In this document: positions 58,998 through 64,000 of the stretch, one piece after another
Numbering within the stretch: position 1 is the stretch's first letter
How the letters are laid out: each line of letters starts with the position of its first letter
Assembly (NCBI GenBank): GCA_905221605.1
Contig: CAJNDS010002673.1
Span: 124,001 to 188,000 of the forward strand
Direction: 5' to 3'
Origin: Symbiodinium natans
Lineage: Eukaryota > Sar > Dinophyceae > Suessiales > Symbiodiniaceae
Length of the DNA: 64,000 nucleotides
The notes under the pieces: generated by a model
The model's input: the letters and a program-made list of their open reading frames with translations, nothing else
Databases searched by the model: none
What the model was told of the DNA's origin: nothing
Position numbers and translations under genes: made by a program

Positions 58998-60465
58998 GCC
59001 GGGGCGTTTCCCTCGCAGAAAAGGCAGTGCTACGCAGTGATGCCTGCCTGAGGCCTGGGAATTGCATTATAGTATGCACTGTGTCTTCCAACACATACGC
59101 AGGGAGCCCCTCCCAAGCGGGTACCACAACTGCCGCGGGACGGTGCGCTGAAACATGAAAGACAAAGGGCACTTCTGCGAGGCCGGCCTGTAGCAGCGCT
59201 TGTTCTGCAGCATTGACAAAGCCGTGCATGTCCCCGCTCCCTCCTGGCCTGGTCCTAAGCAACTGGATGTTACCCAGCTGGCTGCCGAAGACTCGTCTTG
59301 AGTCGAGTAGGAAAGGCAGGGCGTCCGTGACTTCACCTGCGGGTAGCACCATCACATGTAGATGCACACTATTGACGACTGGCTGTCTCGGCAGGAAGGC
59401 AATGCGCCACGCAGCTTGACCGGTCGCCCCCCTCATTCTGATCGCCGCATGTCGGGCGAGGTCTTGTGATGTTGCAATGCGTGGGAAAGAGTGGCGCCAC
59501 GGCCTTAGGCCTTCTGCGTGAAAGACAACATGCATCTCAGTTGGGTGCTCATCGTCGCGGTATATGTAGTTAAAGGGGGTGATCCGTCCCCATTCATCCG
59601 TGACTGATGAGGTTGATGCACTGCTGTATGATGGCAGGCTAGAGCTGGCCGGCTGAGAGCCCAGAGAGGAGGTATGACCCCCTGCACATCTGGTCTGGAC
59701 AATCAGCGTCGCATCATCATCAAGCACTGGGGCGTCAAAGGGGCGGGCATTCCCTCCATCTGTTCTGTGAAGGGACCAGTGCCCCCTCGCGATGAAGCGG
59801 TGGAATGACTCAGGGAGCGCCGGGCAGGTTTGGCCTGCCGTGTATGCATGTGCAAAACCTGCGGCCTGATGCGGGTTAAGAATAGTGCAGATAACTCCAA
59901 CTGCAGCCCTCGCATCCATCGGGATCACAACCCAGTCGGGAGCAATGCCTGCCGGCTCAAGGACAAGCTGGAGTGCAGGGAGGGCGGCCAAAGGAAGGCG
60001 GAGTACCCTAATCCTACCTATGTGGCCCGCACGTGTGTGCCTGATAGCATCCTGCATAGCATCAAAGAGCATCCAGGCAGGGCCAAAATCCCTTGTCCGC
60101 ACATGATCGACAAGGTCAAAGAAGGCATACTGTCCATATGCCCTGCCAGCTCGATTCAGGCTTTCGGTGTCCTCCGGGCCTAGGGAAGGGGGCAACCAGA
60201 AACCACTAGGGGCCAGGGACAAGTCGCCGGGCGCCATGAAAACAACGCACGGACCCATTCCTGCGTGCAGGACCTCGCGATCGAAAGGGTAGCCCGGGTG
60301 CTCATGCTCACTGCTAACTGCACCTTCGACTAGGTCAGTCAGGCTGTTGTCCAGATCAGTACCAGCAAAAGACAGAACGAGCCAAGCACCGTAGGTGTGG
60401 CCCGCGAGGATTCGTGGGTTAGGGGCCCGGTGCTGCGACTGGCGGACCAGTACCGGGACAACCAC
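58858..60465 (-). pseudogene. Retrotransposon ORF1-like fragment 1 (5' part)
   Basis: 535 codons from an ATG at 60465, about 70 bp inside the TTTAGGG flank. There is no CCHC knuckle or RRM that I can recognise. It contains the repeated YAFFDLVDHVRTRDFG / VLEPAGIAPDWVVIPMDA unit, an S-rich linker (SLPSYSSASTSS) and a second folded region. Presumably an ORF1 protein or the N-terminal part of one large polyprotein. Confidence 0.6.
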
Positions 60466-60533
60466 ACTAGGGTATCAGGCAAGTAGGTGAGGACTCCGAG
60501 GAGAAACTACTCAAACCTACGAGCCAGAACGCC

Positions 60534-60588
60534 TAGGGTTTAGGGTTTAGGGTTTAGGGTTTAGGGTTTAGGGTTTAGGGTTTGGGGA
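60534..60588 (+). repeat. TTTAGGG array at the 5' side of the retrotransposon
   Basis: Eight TTTAGGG units starting about 70 bp upstream of the first ATG of the minus-strand element. Confidence 0.95.
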
Positions 60589-61344
60589 AGGCACTCTATC
60601 CTCACTGGAGTGCCAAATTTCCGAATCCATCTTATATCTCTTAAACCATCCTGATCCCCTGTTTACCTACCTCCGCAGTACTTGTCAACCAGAGTTGTGG
60701 GAGAGAGAGAGAGAGAGAGAGAGACAGCGACAAACAAAGCACACAAAAGATAAGGTCTGCGCCTTCTCCCTTTTCGAGCCCCTCTGTAATTCCTGAACCC
60801 GAAGCCGGTCGCCGCATTCTCCCTGACCTTTGGGCTAGGGGCTCTCCAGTCGGAGAGAGCCAAGGGGTTCCCAGGCACCCACCAACACCCCACGACAAGT
60901 TAGATATAGTTCGATTGAATAAGCAAAAGTTAAGCTGACATTTTTTGTTCATATTCTTATTTGTCCTATACTTGATGTTGCAAAATGCCATATGGGCTGG
61001 AAACATGCCGCTGGGCCCAATTCAGCGAATGCAGAATTTGTCCCAGCATGGCGTGCGGAACCTTACACCTCAAGAGCCCAAGCCCAAGACCCTTTGCCTT
61101 TTTTGGGGTAGGTTCTCTCAGAATTGTCGGTCGATTGCACAGGGAGGGGAGGGGGGTGGGGGTGTGCTTTGAGGTTCAAAGGGTTTGAGGAGGCTTGTTT
61201 CGGGTTGAGAACAGCTCCCCTAAACCCCAAACCCTCCAAAGCCCCTGCCTCGTTTTTTTCAGGGAGGGGGCAAAGCTTTTAGTCTTTCACGTGGTCCCTG
61301 TAGCCTGAACCGTGCAGAGCACTTTAGGGTTTAGGGTTTAGGGT
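60589..61344. other. No supported gene
   Basis: Contains a GA microsatellite (60702-60724), AT-richer sequence (60895-60990), G-rich tracts (61140-61165) and a short TTTAGGG run (61324-61347). Two overlapping plus-strand frames at 60945-61188 are open but unrecognised. Confidence 0.5.
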
Positions 61345-62095
61345 TTGAACAATGATGAAGGGTCGACAGGGCTCACCACAACTAGCCAATGCTGCTGCGT
61401 ACTCATGTTCATGGGGACGAATGTACGGCGTATTTGTCGGCATCTGCCATCTTTCATGGATCAGAAACAAAAACTGAATCTCCCTCGCGCCGCGAGGACA
61501 TGTCACCAGGCGATGTCCTTCTCTTCGACACTGCCTTTTGCGCTGCGCCCACGAACGGTGCCTTTGAAATGTCATAAAGATTGCTGCGGTTTTTCGCAAA
61601 GAAGTCAGTCTGGTGTAGTTGAAGTTCGGGATCCGTGGGAAACAGCCAGGCAGGAACGGCCGAACGTGAAGCGTGGCTGCATCGCATGGATGCAATGGAT
61701 ACAACGTGTGTACTGATGCATCAAGCAAAACAACGCAGCTTGAAATGAGCCAAACATGTAGCCTCTTGCCCTCCAGCGTTGGGGTTGGTGTTGCTTTCGG
61801 TATCCTCGGTAGGGAGACCTTCCAGGACATCCCAAGTTGTGGCAAGATAAAAGTCGTAGGTATCGATGCCTGTTACGCACCACTGTCTCAGGGCAGCCCC
61901 CCACCCACCCCACCGAGCTGGTTGGGCGATCGACTCACCGTGCATTTCCTGTAGCAACGCAAGATCGAGCCACGTGAAGACACATTCGTCATGATTTGAT
62001 GCCCACCGTTTGCAAGCGCTTTGCGTTGCAGTACAATGTCGATACAGAGTGCTGTGAGGATAAAGTTGCAACTTCACAAAGACATCGTGACGCAT
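61345..62095 (-). CDS. Unrecognised minus-strand gene candidate
   Basis: An ATG at 62095 opens MRHDVFVKLQLYPHSTLY and continues to LDLALLQEMH. There a canonical GTGAGT donor (near 61948) can be joined in phase to an AACAG|G acceptor near 61883, giving GIDTYDFYLATTWDVLEGL. Farther down, minus-strand frames containing LHQTDFFAKNRSNLYDISK and EYAAALASCGEPCRPF are open, but their phases were not connected. No family recognised. Base composition is less GC-rich than the other islands, and telomere-type repeats are absent between 61350 and 62340. Confidence 0.35.
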
Positions 62096-62298
62096 GAGTG
62101 AAAGTAAGCTTTTGAAGATGTTTTGCTACACAGTGGGAATGCCCCCCCCCACCCCTCCTTATCAAAATTTGACACCAGCTTCCCATGCGGCATGGACTAT
62201 GTTGCAAGAGTTCAATCTGTTTGTCAAGGAATTGTGTTTTGTGATCTTTGTTTGCCAAGATAAAATCTGAACTTGATTCGCCTGGCTTTAGCTGCACC

Positions 62299-62417
62299 TT
62301 GGGATGTTCCCCCTTACACTAACAGTCCTTAAAATAGGGACTATAGTACCCCCTGTTAACCCTAAACCCTAAACCCCAAACCCCAAACCCTAAACCCAAA
62401 ACGGGGGAACATCTCAA
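62299..62417. mobile_element. MITE-like element, family B, interrupted by CCCTAAA units
   Basis: Starts TTGGGATGTTCCCCCTTAC and ends GGGGGAACATCTCAA. The middle, where other copies have their second half, holds seven CCCTAAA/CCCCAAA units. Confidence 0.75.
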
Positions 62418-62639
62418 GTTGCACCCCTTCAGCCACTTCGGGTAGCTGGGGATGAGGTAATGCTTAGAGGGCTTCTTGGGGTTCTGGGTTCCTGGGGCGA
62501 ACCTTGGCATGCCCGCAACCCTTCTTAGGGTTTTGGGGTTTGGGGTTTAGGGTTTAGGGTTTAGGGTTAGGGTTTAGGGGATTTGTACTGACACCGGCCG
62601 AGGCGAGAAGGAATATTTCTATCTCATTGCCGAGAAAGC

Positions 62640-62825
62640 CATCCGAGACTCGGAATTTCACATGGGGGGACGGGGTACCTTATTGGGGCCCTTGTTATAT
62701 GGGAACCCTACTATTTGAGGGTCTATATTAGGGGCCCTCATGGGGGGAGGGGGGTACCTTATTTGGGGTCCTTATTATCTGGGAACCCTACTATTTGAGG
62801 GTCTATATTAGGGGGTCCCTCATTC
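62640..62825. repeat. Tandem 80-bp duplication
   Basis: Two adjacent copies of a segment with GGGGTACCTTAT, CCTTGTTAT or CCTTATTAT, GGGAACCCTACTATTTGAGG and GTCTATATTAGGGG, starting near 62670 and 62750. Similar CCTACTATTTG-type wording recurs elsewhere, for example near 5015 and 40450, so the unit is a dispersed repeat. Confidence 0.7.
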
Positions 62826-63173
62826 TCGTAAGCGCCCACATCTGTCCGCACGGAGATTTTTGGGGCAGACCGCAGCCCGTTTTCTTTTCGAAGCTCAGAT
62901 TGTTTTGCCTAGTGGCCTGGGGTCCCCTCACCTGAAGCGATCACATGAAAGCATGCATGTGTCGCCTTGATTAATGGGCGCAAATGACTTGAAGAAGAGC
63001 GTCGGGATTCGCAAAAACAAATGTAGTTCGCAGCAGCAGGGCAGCTGCAAATGTGAGCAGAAATGGTGTTCATGGTATCGTTTGTGGCATCAGCGCCCGT
63101 TGCCTTCTGCTGTTCTTCCCTAAACCGCATGGTGCATTCTTTGCCAGAGGAAAGGGGCATCGCGATCGGCGAA

Positions 63174-63466
63174 TCAGCGCCCGCAGCTTGGCGTGGACTC
63201 CCCAGATCCTGAAGGCACTTGCTTCCTCATAACATCTTCAGGAACTCGAGGCTCCATTTCCGCAACCCTCAGCGGCCATGACATATACCCATACCCTTGA
63301 TTTCGGCGACATAAGGTTTCAAGCTGAGAGTCCAGGCTGACAAGGTACAGGGCTTCTCGCGAAGATGCCGATTCAGAGTTGAATGTACCCTTCAGAAAAT
63401 CCCTGAATAGCGGGCTCCGTATGATGATAGATACCGGAAACGGGGCTCTGATTTGGGCGTTTAGGT
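63174..63466 (-). CDS. Probable terminal exon of an unrecognised minus-strand gene
   Basis: A minus-strand frame without start codon runs for about 96 codons from about 63466 to a TGA at 63174. It reads PVSIIIRSPLFRDFLKG, then ALYLVSLDSQLETLCRR and MSWPLRVAEMEPRVPEDV. The mixed, non-repetitive composition and absence of stops make it one of the better coding candidates in the window. It is too poor in start codons to appear as a normal ORF. No family was recognised. It might belong with the candidate at 61345-62095 on the same strand. Confidence 0.4.
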
Positions 63467-63599
63467 CTTAGATTCTTGGTGGTACCCCTTCAAGCCCCAA
63501 CGCCTTTGGTTTTCTGGGAGTTCGGAAGTCAACCCCACACCTCACAGAGCCCTCAACTCCAAACCCTGTACCAGTGTGTGTTATGCTGCAAATCAACTT

Positions 63600-63780
63600 G
63601 GAAACCCTTGACTCTCAGCACAAGCCGTACAAGCCTGCATGGCCCTGTACGCCCTATAAGCCCTATATGGCCTATAAACCCTAAGCCCAAAAAGCCCCAT
63701 AAGCCCTGTAAGCCGCAGCCCTATGAGCCCTAAACCCTAAACCCTACAAGCCCTAAGCCCTATAAGCCCTATGTCCGGTG
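63600..63780 (-). repeat. Degenerate CCCTATAAG / CCCTAAA units
   Basis: About fifteen short, diverged units of the CCCTATAAGC and CCCTAAAC type. Confidence 0.8.
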
Positions 63781-63872
63781 GGGTGGCGAGCTCTGCTTGG
63801 GAACTGAGGCGCTGACGCCCAAGCCGACTTTTACTATGCCTCGGTCTTGAAGCTGGGAACCAAGGATGCCTG

Positions 63873-64000
63873 GCAGGGTTTAGGGTTTAGGGTTTAGGGT
63901 TTAGGGTTTAGGGTTTAGGGTTTAGGGTTTAGGGTTTAGGGTTTAGGGTTTAATTAGGGTTTAGGTTTAGGGTTTAGGGTTTAGGGCTTAGGGCTTGGGG
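63873..64000 (+). repeat. Telomere-type array running to the window edge
   Basis: About sixteen TTTAGGG units with small interruptions (TTTAATTAGGG, TTAGGGC). Because the final units become irregular, this looks like another internal array rather than a chromosome end. Confidence 0.9.

Larger units (their letters stand above)
50860..60533 (-). mobile_element. Degenerate non-LTR (LINE-type) retrotransposon
   Basis: A minus-strand element of about 9.6 kb. From its 5' end come a series of ORF1-like frames (60465 to 56046), then RNase H, an APE-type endonuclease, reverse transcriptase and a C-terminal pair of C2H2 zinc fingers (stop at 50999). Several frameshifts break the reading, so this copy is probably dead. 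Exact ends cannot be fixed; TTTAGGG arrays lie at both limits (50809-50857 and 60534-60588) in the same orientation. GC content is high and even, and no telomere-type arrays occur inside, unlike all surrounding DNA. No poly-A tail was noticed at the 3' side. Confidence 0.85.

Noticed and set aside
61440-61578. Plus-strand frame resembling part of a phytanoyl-CoA dioxygenase (SPGDVLLFD)
   Set aside because: Only one short motif fits, the metal-binding histidine is missing, and the minus strand over the same bases gives a longer coherent reading.

Overview
The window looks like nuclear DNA of a dinoflagellate, or a close alveolate relative. Four things point there. (1) The plant-type telomere heptamer TTTAGGG/CCCTAAA occurs in dozens of internal arrays in both orientations. 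(2) Two protein families can be rebuilt exon by exon. Their introns use GT or GC donors, and every acceptor I could place is AG followed by G, the pattern known from dinoflagellates. (3) A decayed non-LTR retrotransposon carries RNase H, endonuclease, reverse transcriptase and C2H2 fingers. (4) Short inverted-repeat elements are dispersed throughout. The species cannot be named from this sequence.

Layout. 1-4340 is satellite-like: a 31-bp GC-rich minisatellite, then a 9-bp AT-rich repeat in both orientations enclosing a large GC-rich hairpin. 4.5-13 kb holds a plus-strand gene whose exons at 8868-12351 encode one complete C2 (calcium/lipid-binding) domain, with a U6-like snRNA sequence at about 12.65 kb. 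13-33 kb is a mosaic of telomere-type arrays, microsatellites, MITE-like elements and small GC-rich exon-like islands, some coiled-coil-like on the plus strand and a possible minus-strand gene at 14.3-16.6 kb. 33.55-43.43 kb is a DEAD-box RNA helicase gene in ten exons with introns up to about 2.3 kb. 43.8-45.3 kb may hold a second, unrecognised plus-strand gene. 50.9-60.5 kb is a degenerate minus-strand non-LTR retrotransposon flanked on both sides by TTTAGGG arrays. 61.3-63.5 kb contains unrecognised minus-strand exon candidates.

How it fits together. The genes are split into exons of 50-115 bp (first helicase exon 665 bp). The introns are built from telomere-type repeats, locally homogenised heptamer variants, foldback DNA and MITEs. 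One MITE family (three copies of 94-96 bp) begins GTCAT and ends TAG, so it resembles an introner, a mobile element able to act as an intron. Long single-frame ORFs in the repeats are artefacts of repeat translation. The real genes mostly lack long ORFs because their exons are short.
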